This document shows, piece after piece, positions 44,815 to 55,850 of a stretch of 64,000 nucleotides of DNA. The notes under the pieces are model-generated. The model was not told the origin of the DNA. It saw nothing but the letters and a program-made list of their open reading frames with translations, and did not search any database. The translations under genes were made by a program, and so were the position numbers. Each line of letters opens with the position of its first letter. Positions within the stretch are counted from its first letter, which is position 1. This DNA is from Wurfbainia villosa. Taxonomy: Eukaryota; Streptophyta; Magnoliopsida; Zingiberales; Zingiberaceae. The stretch is from the NCBI GenBank assembly GCA_025175895.1, contig CM045998.1:18647153-18711152 (forward strand), read 5' to 3'.

Positions 44815-47800
44815 TGTAAAATACGAAAAAAAAAAATGGATTAAATCCTTTAATTAATTGGATTTAATTAGTGGGTTAATTGAGATTAATTAGTGGATTA
44901 AATTGGGCTGGTATTGGGCTTGGGCTGTATTGGGCTTGGGCTGAACTGGAATTGAATTTGGACTGAACTCGAATCAGATTTGATTTGGGTCAAGTGGCTG
45001 AACCAGCTGGGCTGAACCCAATCAGATTGGGCTTAATGTTGTCTGGGTTAATCGAATCACCCGAACCGCCTGTAAATCTCGCAGAAACCATTTCTTTCTC
45101 CGCGATCGCCGTCTTCCCCTTCTCCGCGATTCTCTTCGCCCGTCGCCTCTTTTCTTCCTCTCGATCGCGACCTAGCTTTCAGCCGGCGCCGACGCGAGCT
45201 CAACGGTTTCCGACCGTCATCTCTGCTGATTTCGTCTTCATCGCGCTGCCACCTAAGCTCGACTGGTCGCCGCAGCCCATCCTCTTCCTCGCCGCGATTT
45301 TCCCCATTTCGCGATATCGATTATTCTCGCGATTTCTACAGCCGACGTCGCCGATTCTTTCTCCGCCGCGAGGCCTTTTCTCGATCGCCGTCTTCTCCGT
45401 CGCAAGCCACGGCCTCGTTGCCGTCACCTGATCGTCAGAGGTCGCCGGAGGGAGCCTCGAGCAGAAGATCGTCGACCCTTGACCCTCGGGAGTTAGATCT
45501 ACCAAATGATGCCGCCGCGAGCTTGGACCGCTTAACCTCGCCGGTGAGCTATTCGGTTGGTTTGTTTGCTCTTCCCGTGTGTGTGTCGTCCGCCGCACGA
45601 GCTCAGGTCGTCGTTGACTTCACCTGCAGCCACCACCGCGGGAATGCAACTCAGATTAGTTATTGGACTCTCATCGATTGGTTGGGTCTTCATTTGCCTT
45701 TGATCACGAGCTGCTATTTTGGATTTCTATTTGTAGATCGAGAAGCTGGGCAGTGAATTGTTGAGGGGAATGTGGATCAACGAAGCGGTGGAAGTGAGGC
45801 TCGAATGGGTAAGCTTGAAGCTGGAAATTATGATTTGTAGTTGATATGGTGGTTATTGGTGATTGTGAATCAATATACTTCTAAATGTTGAAGGTTGAAA
45901 ATGGGTTACAGGTCATGAGGAGCTGCCTCTGGTTGATTTTTTTTGCCATCGTCGGATCTCCTTGTGCAAGGTGGTTTATTGAGCTGAGATGTTAGGGATT
46001 TCGGCTGGAAGCTGCGAGTTAGTGTCAGGGGTTCAGAACTAGGTAAGTTTCGATTTGAATCTATCATGATAGATATGCTATGGTTGTAATTAGTTGTCAT
46101 TGATTTATTGATTCTAATTGGAAGAAGTTGTTTATTTGGTAGAGATTCGATTGATGGACCTATGTGGATACTTGATTAGGATAATTGGATCAATCTAATT
46201 GATTGAGATATAAAGTTGATGTAGGATTAGGATTTGATCCTAATATTAGAATTGACAGCATGATTGGATCAAATATGTTTTGTTTGCAGGATGATGATTC
46301 AGGACTTTGATTAGTGATGATGCTCGTAGTTAGATCGAGCTACTTATCAGGTGGGTAATATCTACCTGGTCCGGTAGTTTTGATCAATTCCAGTGCATGA
46401 TATTGGATATATGTATATACCTGTTTACCTTAGATCCACTCTCATTTAATCACATGCTTGTACTGCCTTGACCTTTGAGATATATACTCTATTACTCATT
46501 GATTATCTAGCTCGGATAGAAACTATAAACCCTATTATGTATTAGCTGATAGATGTTCAGTAAGTACATGTGGTTAGGGTTATCTTTGTGACTTCAGATT
46601 GGGTTACTGTATTACATCACTAGAGTTAGGTGATGATTTGGATTATGGAGTCAATTGTTATATCATATCCGTATTAGTGGTGCATTTATGATGGATCTAG
46701 TTGTCTGTGTATAGATAAGGGTATGATTGTCAGTATGTGACTATGGACTAGAGGTCCTAGCGTGATGGTATATTCATTATGGATTGTGTGCCTGTGTATG
46801 GTTATATGGACGGTCGATTGTATCGCGCTAATGACTAGGTCTTAGTGATGGCCGGGATCGTTGATGAGTATGACTTTGTACGATGTAGAGAGTCTGTGAT
46901 CAGTCCTCGTGATAGTTGACTTTTGGTTGACCAGACTCGGGATAGGGAGTGTGGCGAGGATACATGTATGGAGTGCATCATTGCATGCATCCGTTGATCG
47001 AGTCTCCCTTGTGGATGAGCGGGTCGTCATCATCCCGCCTCCCGGCCACTCGGGAGTAGTGGTAGAGGTTGAGGCGAGCATTGGATGCGCGGCCACTATG
47101 GATGGTGGTAGCTGGAGATGCGCACCTGGCCACTGTGCAGAGTGGTGTTAGCACTCGCCCACTATAGACGGTGGTTGTGTGACGTGCAGTTGTCCTGTGT
47201 GCGGCGTTTGTCTACTCATGGGTAGGGACAGCGTGGCTTGCAGCAGGGGCCCCTAGGAGTAGTTAGCTTTTTACGCTTATATGCTACTCAGTCATACTAC
47301 CCAACTCGGTCACTTGAGAGTGGTGGCAGCTGGAGTCGGGTTAGTTGTCATTTGTCGTGCCACCCTGGCCACTCTGGGGTCGTGGTTGGACGGGTCCGCA
47401 GACAGTGACCATGCATATGCATTGCTGATATATATGTATGCATGTATTTGATATATGTTTTACATATGCCTGTGAGATGCTGCATTTGATTGAGCTATGA
47501 TTGCTGCACATGCTTGTACATCATGATACATGTTATTTGCATTTTATATACTGCCATGTGTTGAGCATGATACATGCGTTGATTCAGACTATTGTATGCA
47601 TTTGATTAGCATCATGTCATTGTGTGGTATGGACCGGGTTATTATTTCAGATGATCATATACTGTTCATATGTCTGAGTATTGGTCAGGTATGGGATTGA
47701 CCTGGTACGTTATATGGTTATGTTATTGTATACCTGTTCAGGATGATCTAGCATATGACATTGCTGCATCGCTGTACGCTGGTACATTACTTTATGTTGA

Positions 47801-48435
47801 TTGAGCGATTTTAGTATATACATTGCTATGACTTTCGTAGTTACTTGTTATTAGAGTTGGATAGGACTGTATGTCTATTGGACTCATGCTGTATACCTGT
47901 AGATCTTCACATGTATACTTGTAGATTTCTTTACCCTATATGTTCATGCACTTCTATATATTACCCCTGAGTTTATACTCACCACCCCTGGACCCTGGGT
48001 TTTCTGTCGCCCAGATAACAGGTAGAAGATTTCTTGGACGTTCGGAGCTCCGCCAGCTGATCCCATCTCACACCGGACGAATAGACATGTTTTCCGTATT
48101 GTTGTATTACTATGGATTGTCGTTTTGTGGTTTTAACCTGTATTGTTTCCGTATCTGTGATATACGGACGTATTGTATGTATTTGGCTTTCGCTGTTGCT
48201 TCTATTATGTTTCTTGTTGTGTCAAGTCACTCCGGAGTGCACAGTTGGGTCATTGTATCTTGTTGATCTGTTTGTATTGTTTCCGCTGTGTTTATTATGT
48301 TTGATATGATGATATCTGCGTATATCATATTGTTGTTGTGGGCCTACGGGCCTTGTATTAACCCGATATGTTGCCACGTACAGGGGAGATGTCGTCCGTT
48401 TGCTTTTCGGCACGGCATACTCTCGGGGCGTGACA
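44815..48435. repeat. Large solo LTR (3.6 kb) with TSD ATGCA, probably Ty3/Gypsy
   Basis: Starts TGTAAAATACGAAAAAAAAA and ends CTCTCGGGGCGTGACA, flanked by ATGCA (44810-44814 and 48436-48440). No ORF of retrotransposon type and no second terminal repeat is present, so a solo LTR fits best. The GGGGCGTGACA end is common in Ty3/Gypsy (Tekay/Del-like) LTRs. It contains a CpG-rich block at 45050-45640, a region of short GCCACT/GGTGGTAG-type repeats (47030-47410) and AT-rich ATGCATATG words (47410-47600). The long ORFs around 45000-45750 occur on both strands and reflect GC-rich composition, not coding. Confidence 0.75.
45050..45640. promoter_or_regulatory. CpG-rich block within the solo LTR
   Basis: The sequence is abruptly GC- and CpG-rich (CTCCGCGATCGCCGTCTTCC and similar repeats of CGCGAT and CGCCG). 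The flanks are AT-rich. Such blocks occur in long plant LTRs near the transcription start and transcribed leader. No TATA box was found with confidence. Confidence 0.4.
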
Positions 48436-48440
48436 ATGCA

Positions 48441-51265
48441 TCAGAAGTGTACTCACAAATTTCACATTATCCATGTTAAATCTATCCAACACCTTCTCGG
48501 TTTAATTGTGCTAGGACAACTACAATCTCTCAGAAATTATATCTCTATGTATTTCCATCCCAAGAATTTTAGTGGTCGCATCCAAGTCCCTCATGTCAAA
48601 TTCTTTGCTTAGTATCTTCTTCAATTTATTGACCTCAATAATACTCTTTGCAGGAACCAACATATTATCCACATAAAGTAACAAGAAGATAAGTGATTCA
48701 TCATCAAAACTCTTCACATAAATGCATCAATCATACTCACACCTTCAGTATCCATTTTGAATCATATAGGAGTCAAAATATTTGTACCACTATCTTGGAG
48801 ATTGTTTTGCCCCATAAAATGACTTCTTCAATTTACAGACTAAGTGTTTCTGCCCATGTTGACTAAATCCTTTTGGTTGTGATAGTAAATTTACTCTTCT
48901 AAATTGCCATGGAAAAACACAGTTTTCACATCCATTTGCTTCAATTGTAAATCATGATGCGCTACCAAAGCTAACACTGTTCTGATACATATATGTGTGA
49001 TCATCAGAGAAAATATCTCATCATAGTCAATCTCCTTTCTCTATGAGAAACCCTTTGCTACTAGGTGAGCCTTAAATTTTTCTTCTTCACCTTCTAATAT
49101 TGACTTCTTTAATCTTGTATACCCACTTGCATCCTATAGCATTCTTCTTTTTTGGAAGTTACACCAAATCCCATGTGTTGGTTCTTATGTAAGGACTCTA
49201 TCTTCTCTGCTATAGCAATCATCCATTTATCCTTCTCAGAACTGTGTACAACCTCCTAAAAAGTAGTAGGATCTTCACTGTTGGTGATAAGTTCATAAAA
49301 AACTAAGTCCTCAAAACCATATTTAGTGGCTGATTTTTAAGGTCCATCTAGTCCTGTCAGCGGCTATAATCCGATGTTCCATATGTCTTTAGCTAGTTTC
49401 ATCAGACCCATGAGTTTCTAGCTCCACCTGTACAACATATTCATTGCTATAATTTTTTGGTATTTGCTTCTCTTCACTAAGAGTACGTTGTAATACGTCT
49501 ATTTCATCAAATACCACATCTTGATTGACCATCACTTTGTTCGCCTTAGGATACCAAAGCTTGAAGCCTTGCATCCTCTTCTGATAATCCAAAAAAATGC
49601 ATTGTATATACTTCGCATCTAGCTTTGATTTGTCTTCGCTAGAAATATGCATCTAGGTTAGACATCCAAACACTCACAAATTAGAGTAATCAATTGGGTT
49701 GTCTATCCATACCTATTCTAATACTTGTCATCTAGTGTTGTCTTTGATGATCGATTAATCAAAAAATATATCATGTTTACTGCCTATGCCCATAAGTTCT
49801 TTGCAAGCCCAACATTCAACCTGAAATATCGAACTTTCTTGATTATCGACGTATTCAGCCTTTTTGCTATATCATTTTGTTATGATGTTTTACATATTGT
49901 GAAGTGTCTTTTGATAACATACTGCTCACAAAATTCTTGGAACTTTGAATCTGTGTACTCAATATCATTATCTGATCTAAGGTATTTAATTTTCCTTCTA
50001 GTCTCTCTACTTCAACTTTCCACATTTTAAACTTTGAGAAAATTTCTGACTTGTGTCGTATGAAGTACACTCAGACCTTCCATAAGTAATCATCAGTAAA
50101 ACTTACAAAATACATATATCCACCACATGATGCTACATTGGTTGGTCCCCAGAGATCTGTATGAACATAATCTAGCATTCCTTCTATCTTGTGTGTGGGT
50201 TGTCTTGAACTGCACTCTCTTTATTTTTCAAGAACACAAAACTTGCATAAATCAAGTTTTCGTGTCTTGACACTCTTCAATAATTTTTTTTATAAATCTC
50301 TAGCATCTCATACTCACTCATATTCCTTAGCCGCATATGTCATAAGACAGTATTATCCAATTCAAATTCTATAGTAGCAACTCCACATACAACTGTGGTT
50401 CATAGCAATCTATAAATGTTCCTTGCTAGTGTCTATCCCTTTGTCACCATCAGAACACCACTTACTAATTTTCATGGCTCCACTTGTAGATTTGTAACTG
50501 CAAACATTACTATCCAGTATACCCAAAGGGATCATATTCTTTCTTAGATTTGGTATTTGTTTGACATCACACAATGTTCTGATCACACTATCAAATATCT
50601 TGATTCTAACATTCCCTATTCCAATGATAATGCAGGATGCATCGTTGTCTACTGTAAGTGTCAAATCAATCCTTGTTAGGTACCATATAATATGAACATG
50701 TTGAATCCATGATTCAAGAATTTGTCAATTACTCTGAACTATATGAAACAAAAAGCATATCACCATCAACGCTTTCTGAATTTTCTTCTTCAATTGTATT
50801 TGCAAACTTTGATGAGCCATCTTTCTCTGCAATGATTTTCTCTCTTTGGACAATATATTTTAATGTAGCCCTTTACTCCGCACTTGTAGCACGTAAACTC
50901 CTTTTTTTTTTAATTAGATTAGACCTTACTATTATTACCAATCCATGTCGAGTTTTTCTCCTTCAATATTTTTGATTATCTTTCACTACAAGTCCCTCAC
51001 TTTATGAACTCTCATTGCTACCTTTCTTCTGCTAGTGAAAGACAAACAAAGCACTTGTGACCTCCTCCAATTTTAGGGTTTCTTTCCCCACATTAGAGTT
51101 GTAATTAGATTCTCATTTGTAAGAGATAAAGGTAGAGAGTTCATCAATTAACATCAACGTCATGTCTTCATCATCGATCTTCACAATAACCCATTTCAGA
51201 TCGCTTGGCCTAAGTTAGAGTACATACATTGACAAGGTGCTAAATTATTTTTCCATGCAGAATTC
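48441..51265 (-). pseudogene. Copia element 2: gag to RT (degenerate)
   Basis: Minus-strand blocks. RT YVDN-type active-site region (LIFLLLYVDNMLVPAKSI, then LSKEFDMRDLDATTKILGME) at 48717-48520. Integrase C-terminus (KSKLDAKYIQCIFLDYQKRM, then GFKLWYPKANKVMVNQDVVF) at 49652-49389. Protease/pre-integrase region (LTVDNDASCIIIGIGNVRIK, then VKQIPNLRKNMIPLGILDS) at 50664-50410. A gag zinc-knuckle remnant lies near 50920-50850 and gag helices up to 51265. The second Asp of the RT YVDD box is Asn. Multiple stops and frameshifts. Of Tnt1/Tork-like type by its motifs. Confidence 0.75.
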
Positions 51266-51511
51266 CAAGAAGGGATTTCTGCCAATGTCACATGGTATGA
51301 GTCTTTCGAAGACTCAATGACCCTCTTCTAAGGAGGAGAGAGATCGCATGGATCAGATTCCTTATGCATCTGCTATAGGGTCTATCATGATGTCATGCTT
51401 TGTACTCACCCCGATGTCTCGTATACTTTGAGCATAATGAGCAGATACCAGTCAGATCCAAGTGAAAGTCACTGAACAACTGTCAAGAATATTCTTAAGT
51501 ACTTACGAAGG

Positions 51512-52036
51512 ATGAAAGAATATTTCTTGATATTTGGAGGTGATGAGGAGCTAGCTGTAAAGGGTTACAGTGATGCAAACTTCCAAACCGATAGGGATAA
51601 TTTTAGATCCCAGTCAGGGTATGTATTTTTCCTGAATGGTGATATTGTGAGCTGGAAGAATTCGAAGAAAGACACAGTCATAGATTCTACAATAGAAGCC
51701 GAGTATATTATTGCGTCTGATGCGACCAAGGAGGCTGTTTGGATCAGAAAGTTCATCACTGAACTTGGGGTGGTTCCTAGCATAGCGGACCCTATAGACC
51801 TCCATTGTAATAACAATGGGGATATTGCATAGGCTAAGGAACCTCGCTCTAATCATCTATCCAAACACATACTATGGCGGTTTCATTTCATTTGAGAGAT
51901 CATCGATAGAGGAGATGTGAGGATATGCAGAGTATCGACAGATGCTAACATTGTAAATCCTTTGACCAAAGCTTTGGCAGAAAGCATGATGGTCATACTA
52001 GGTCACTGGGTATTAGATATTACAGTGATTGATACT
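51512..52036 (+). pseudogene. Copia element 3: RNase H
   Basis: The frame opens MKEYFLIFGGDEELAVKGYS, then reads SDANFQTDRDNFRSQSGYVF and TIEAEYIIASDATKEAVWIR. These are the Copia RNase H motifs with the catalytic Asp and Glu. It stops at TAG 51830 (GDIA, then stop). The remaining part, with ICRVSTDANIVNPLTKALAE, is readable beyond to about 52000. Upstream RT remnants from 51265 need another frame. Confidence 0.8.
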
Positions 52037-52052
52037 AGTGCTAGTGGAAGAT

Positions 52053-53846
52053 TGTTAGTAGTAAGTCCTAGAGCCAATTATGTGATGATTAACTAGGGAC
52101 TTATGTATCATATTCTATTAATAATAAAGGCAAAGTTTGGTTATTATATTTACTTCATGCTTGTGTCAGCCGAATAAATATAATAATTTCCTAGAAAGTA
52201 GGTTCTTATCTACAACACATCAATTGGTAAAATTGATTGTGAGAGGCTATAGAGAACACTATTCTTAAATATTCTTAGTCAAGCATTAATATACAAGGGC
52301 AATATTAATACATTGAGACTAATATGTAGGTCAATTGATAATTTGATTTCACAAGTCATGGATATGTGATATCACGTTGACACATAAGTATATATTAGAG
52401 AATATATATTGAATTGACCCACCGTGAAAAGTTTCATGGATCGTCATATGGGTGTCATAAACTTTCTCATAGTGACTAATGGTATAATTAGTCCTTAGAC
52501 CTGAAATCACTATGGTTCTCTATATAAGGAGTTATGTACTTTGGTATCTCAAATGTTACTCGTAACAGGGTGGACTATAAAGGCAATCACTGGGTATGTA
52601 ACAAATTATGTGGAGGGATGTGAGTGATGTAGATGAGATCTATCCCTCCCATATGACGGGAGTGTTATCTTTAGGCCTCTTGATAGAGTAGGATCAAAAA
52701 ATGCATGGTCATGCTCAAATGAGTCAATATGAGATATTAAGCTCATTTGTTTGAGTGATTCTACTTGGGATCAAGAGCACAAATATTGATAAGAGGATGA
52801 CACGATCTATGTCTCATTGTTCAATCTAGATATCGAGGGTAGAAAGACAAGGTTATATATTATAGTAGCCACAGTAAGGTTATGTTGGATCTCAACATTC
52901 TTGCCACTTGGGTAACAATGATGCATTGCTAGATGTCACTCATTGTTTATGTTTCTAAAAGGATTTTAGAAACATTGTCGACGTTGCAAGAACCTATTGG
53001 GTCACACACAAAGAACATGTTATTTTGGAGATAGGATCATCTTAGTTTGACTAAATGAATTATTAGTTAATTGAATGGACTAGAATGAGTCAGACTAATT
53101 GCTTGGCCAAACTTGAGTTGGACTCAAGTTAATTTGAGTTAGACTTAAATGAAACCAATTGAAGAAGGCAAATAAGATGGGATTTAATGCATGCAAATGA
53201 GATTTGAGAAATCTCCTCAACGTTGCATGATTAGTCTTGCATGAAATGGGATTCCAAAAGGCTCCTCAACATTGCATGCAATGGGATTTCAAAAGCCTCC
53301 TCAACGTTGCATGCAAATGGGGGTTAATGCATACAAATGTGATTTATTGCATGCAAATGAGATTTAATGGATGCAATTGAGATTTATTGCATGCAAATGG
53401 AATTTAATGGATGCAAATGGGATTTAATGGAAGAAAATGGGATTTGAGAACTCCTCCCAAAAACATGAGTGAGAGAGGTGATCTCTTCCTTGCCATGTAT
53501 CCCATTTGTGCCTTGCAACTCTTTTCTTTCTCCCTTCTTCTTGGCCAAAAACTAGTCTTTGGTGGAGAGCCTTGGTGTGGTTGCTAGCACAACCAAAGGT
53601 TTTGTCTCCTTCTCCAAGACAGTGTTTGTGTGGATACCATAGAGGCGCCATCATTCTGATTGCGCTAATTAAGATCCGTCATCAAGGAGTTGCTGTCGAG
53701 ATTGCGAAGGGCTATGCTACAAGGGTAACTTCTCGACTAAGACATAGTTAAAAGAAACGATTTCCTTTATGTATACACATGGATCTCTGGAGGGATCAAG
53801 TTTTTTTTCTGCTCCGTTTGCAATTATTTTCGCAAAAGATCCCAGT
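52053..53846 (+). repeat. 3' LTR of Copia element 3
   Basis: About 1.8 kb, TGTTAGTAGTAAGTCC to approximately GATCCCAG. It contains a tandem series at 53165-53440 built from ATGCAAATG and GGATTTAATG units. The right end is placed by the usual ending after TTTGCAATTATTTTCGCAAA and is not certain. Confidence 0.6.
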
Positions 53847-53869
53847 AACTTCATTATTACTAAACATTC

Positions 53870-54330
53870 GGTCCTCCTTAACTCTTTTTATGCTAAGTAT
53901 TCGATCAATCTTGACCTTTTAGAGCTTCACTATTGTTAAACATCGTATTCTCATTAACCTGTTTCGACTTCCTATCTTACACCTAACATTTGTCATTCCT
54001 AATCTATTCAGGTTTTCATTCGCTTGCCTAACATCCGATCCTTTGTAATTTATTAGGATTTTCGTTGCATGTCAAGTATTCGATCTTTCATGATCCATTT
54101 GAACTGCACAAATCTCATGCCAAATGTTCGGTCCTCCATAACCCACTTAGGCTTCATATCTCATCTCATGTCAAGTATCTGGTCTTCCATAATATATTTA
54201 AAATTCACTTCTTATCTCATGTCAAGTGTATGATTCTTTTTGGCTCACTTAGTCTTCACCTTTCATGCTAAGCCTTTGATCCTCTTTGACCCACCTAAAC
54301 TTCTCACTCAACGATCGAAGTCGATTTAAC
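53870..54330. repeat. Degenerate minisatellite, period about 55-60 bp
   Basis: Successive units share words such as CATCTCATGTCAAGTATTCG, TCCTCCATAACCCACTTAGG and CTTCAC, with variants (CATGCCAAATGTTCGGTCCT, CATGTCAAGTATCTGGTCTT). Roughly seven or eight units can be followed. The repeat appears in translation too (HVKYSIFHDPFELH, then HAKCSVLHNPLRLH). No gene. Confidence 0.7.
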
Positions 54331-55560
54331 ACAGTGGTTGTTAGAATTCTTGCAAGTAACGGATGGAGTTACCACTGTCGACTTCACGTTAATGGTGGTT
54401 GTGGGCTGCGCATACGTTGCGCAGCCAAGGCTTGATGGTTGTGCACACGTTGTGCAACTAGGACATTAATATGTGGAGATGAAAGGTCTCTGAAGGGATT
54501 CTCCAAGCTAAAAGAGAAGTAGAGATCGGAAGGGAGAAAGAGGTCGAAGGTCAAGAGGTGAAAAGAATTTCCACAACTTCGTTGGGATTTGGTTTGTGAA
54601 TCAAGAAAATTGTCTGATCGTGTACTGTAATCGTTTTCAGAAGGAAAGTATAAATGAGATCGAAGAATCATAAGTTTCAAGAAAGCTTCAAAGAAATCCG
54701 TAAATATTTCAAGTTTTTCTAAATACTCATGTTTAATTTATTCTTTGGTAATCTATTTCTAACAGCAGAGGCATGCAATAGCTTATCTGAGCTTTAGCCC
54801 AATCCATTTAATTTTTTTATATAAATTTGTTCATAATAAATTTTCAAGTCAATTAAATTGAATTTTTTTGTTATTGTTAGCTCAAATAAAAATTTTTAGC
54901 TCAGGTGCATTAAATTTTTAACTCCACTATTGATTTAATCAACAATCGTCTTCGTCAATAATCTCTCCTTCCACTTTCATTTGTCGTCTTACTAAAAAAT
55001 CAAATTGAATTTGATCATCTTTAATTAATAATCTCTGCTTTGTGAATATTGGTTAGCCATCCATATGTATTATTTAAATATTAAAATTTGTCTCGAGCAG
55101 GACTAATTTGGATGCTTATTTTACATTGTGTCAGAGAATTTTTCTTTCGGCAATCATTCCAGCTACATATTTCTTCTTTGGAAAGGAGGAACATATCCTT
55201 GCTCTTTTGCAGCCGCAGTGTATCTATAGCCTTATCTCATATACTTTCTCTTTCGCCCCCCAAAAAATCTCGTTTAGTTTGGATTCCAGTGTAACCATCG
55301 TTAATTAAGATTGCAAATACCAACAACAAATTAATATATATAATCAATGCAGCAAACTAGAGGAGTCGCCGAGAGCCGTGCGTGCGGAAGACTTCCAAAA
55401 TAGAGTTGATACACGTACGCACGTACCGGGAAGAGATTGGTGGGAGGGAGAGGTGGGCAGATTGTTTGAGTTTTTCGAATCATTCATTGCATCGATATGT
55501 GTTGAGATAGGATTAGGATAGCAACAGTGTCCAGGAGAGCAATAAATAATAAATAATGTA
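54331..55560. other. Intergenic region upstream of MIR156
   Basis: No ORF with recognisable content. Notable: a perfect 9-bp inverted repeat, GGCTGCGCA-TACGT-TGCGCAGCC, at 54404-54426, with a related GTTGTGCACACGTTGTGCAA at 54440-54459. AT-rich DNA follows (54700-55100), then purine-rich DNA near 55430-55470. Parts should belong to the MIR156 promoter. Confidence 0.5.
55415..55426 (+). promoter_or_regulatory. Paired GTAC cores upstream of MIR156
   Basis: ACACGTACGCACGTACCGGG carries two GTAC cores (55415-55418 and 55423-55426), about 240 bp before the likely transcription start. GTAC is the core bound by SPL transcription factors, the targets of miR156, and the surrounding ACGT cores also suit bZIP factors. 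Function here is inference. Confidence 0.3.
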
Positions 55561-55637
55561 TCTGCAATTGAATAAACTACAGGAAAAAAAAATCAGCAAT
55601 AATAATTAAAAACGCCGTCTCCTCTCCCCCCTCCCTC

Positions 55638-55645
55638 TATTTAAA
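55638..55645 (+). promoter_or_regulatory. TATA box of MIR156
   Basis: TATTTAAA follows a C/T-rich tract (CCTCTCCCCCCTCCCTC) and lies 123 bp before the mature miRNA. Transcription would start near 55670, in the CTTCCTCACCACAGC context usual for plant Pol II starts. Confidence 0.6.
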
Positions 55646-55760
55646 CCCTTGCTTTCCTTCACTTCCTCACCACAGCAACACTGCAAGCTTCTGCACCATA
55701 CATAGTGCCATGGCGGAGTAATCAAGGAGTTCGGTGGAAATGGAGTGGATTAATGGAGGT

Positions 55761-55780
55761 TGACAGAAGAGAGTGAGCAC
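55761..55780 (+). ncRNA. miR156: Mature miR156 (5p)
   Basis: TGACAGAAGAGAGTGAGCAC, an exact match to the miR156a family sequence conserved across land plants. It begins with T, as preferred by AGO1. Targets are SPL genes. Confidence 0.95.
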
Positions 55781-55830
55781 CCATGGTGCTTTTCTTGCAT
55801 GAAGAGGGAGCCATGCTTGAAACTATGTGT

Positions 55831-55850
55831 GCTCACTTCTCTATCTGTCA
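55831..55850 (+). ncRNA. miR156*: miR156 star strand (3p)
   Basis: GCTCACTTCTCTATCTGTCA lies opposite the mature strand with a short 3' offset, as left by DCL1. It is the typical star sequence of this family. Confidence 0.9.

Larger units (their letters stand above)
43984..51265 (-). mobile_element. Ty1/Copia retrotransposon 2, minus strand, interrupted by a solo LTR
   Basis: Right to left: gag with a zinc-knuckle remnant (about 51200-50850), protease/pre-integrase (about 50700-50400), integrase (to about 49400), reverse transcriptase (49150-48450 and 44800-44650), RNase H (about 44390-44190) and a polypurine tract before the LTR. The RT region is split at 44815-48435 by a solo LTR with target duplication ATGCA. 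The gag N-terminus and 5' LTR are missing: at about 51265 the sequence changes to a plus-strand Copia. Confidence 0.8.
51265..53846 (+). mobile_element. 5'-truncated Ty1/Copia retrotransposon 3 with 3' LTR
   Basis: The plus strand begins abruptly inside the RT C-terminal region (KKGFLPMSHGMSLSKTQ, frame-broken), continues with RNase H, then has a purine tract GTGCTAGTGGAAGAT (52038-52052) and an LTR starting TGTTAGTAGTAAGTCCTAGA. The junction with the minus-strand Copia at about 51265 shows no repeat or target duplication. This is an old, truncated copy. Confidence 0.75.

Noticed and set aside
45000..45760. Long ORFs on both strands in the GC-rich block (148, 132 and 112 codons)
   Set aside because: They overlap in opposite directions, have low-complexity Arg/Ser/Pro-rich translations and lie inside a solo LTR. 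They reflect few stop codons in GC-rich DNA.
46900..47420. Short repeats with GGCCACT and GGTGGTAG suspected to be a CRISPR-like or gene-coding array
   Set aside because: The units are irregular, without constant repeats and unique spacers, in a plant LTR. An internal degenerate minisatellite explains them.
53506..53751. 81-codon plus-strand ORF in the Copia 3 LTR
   Set aside because: It lies wholly within the LTR, with low-complexity content and no domain. A chance frame.
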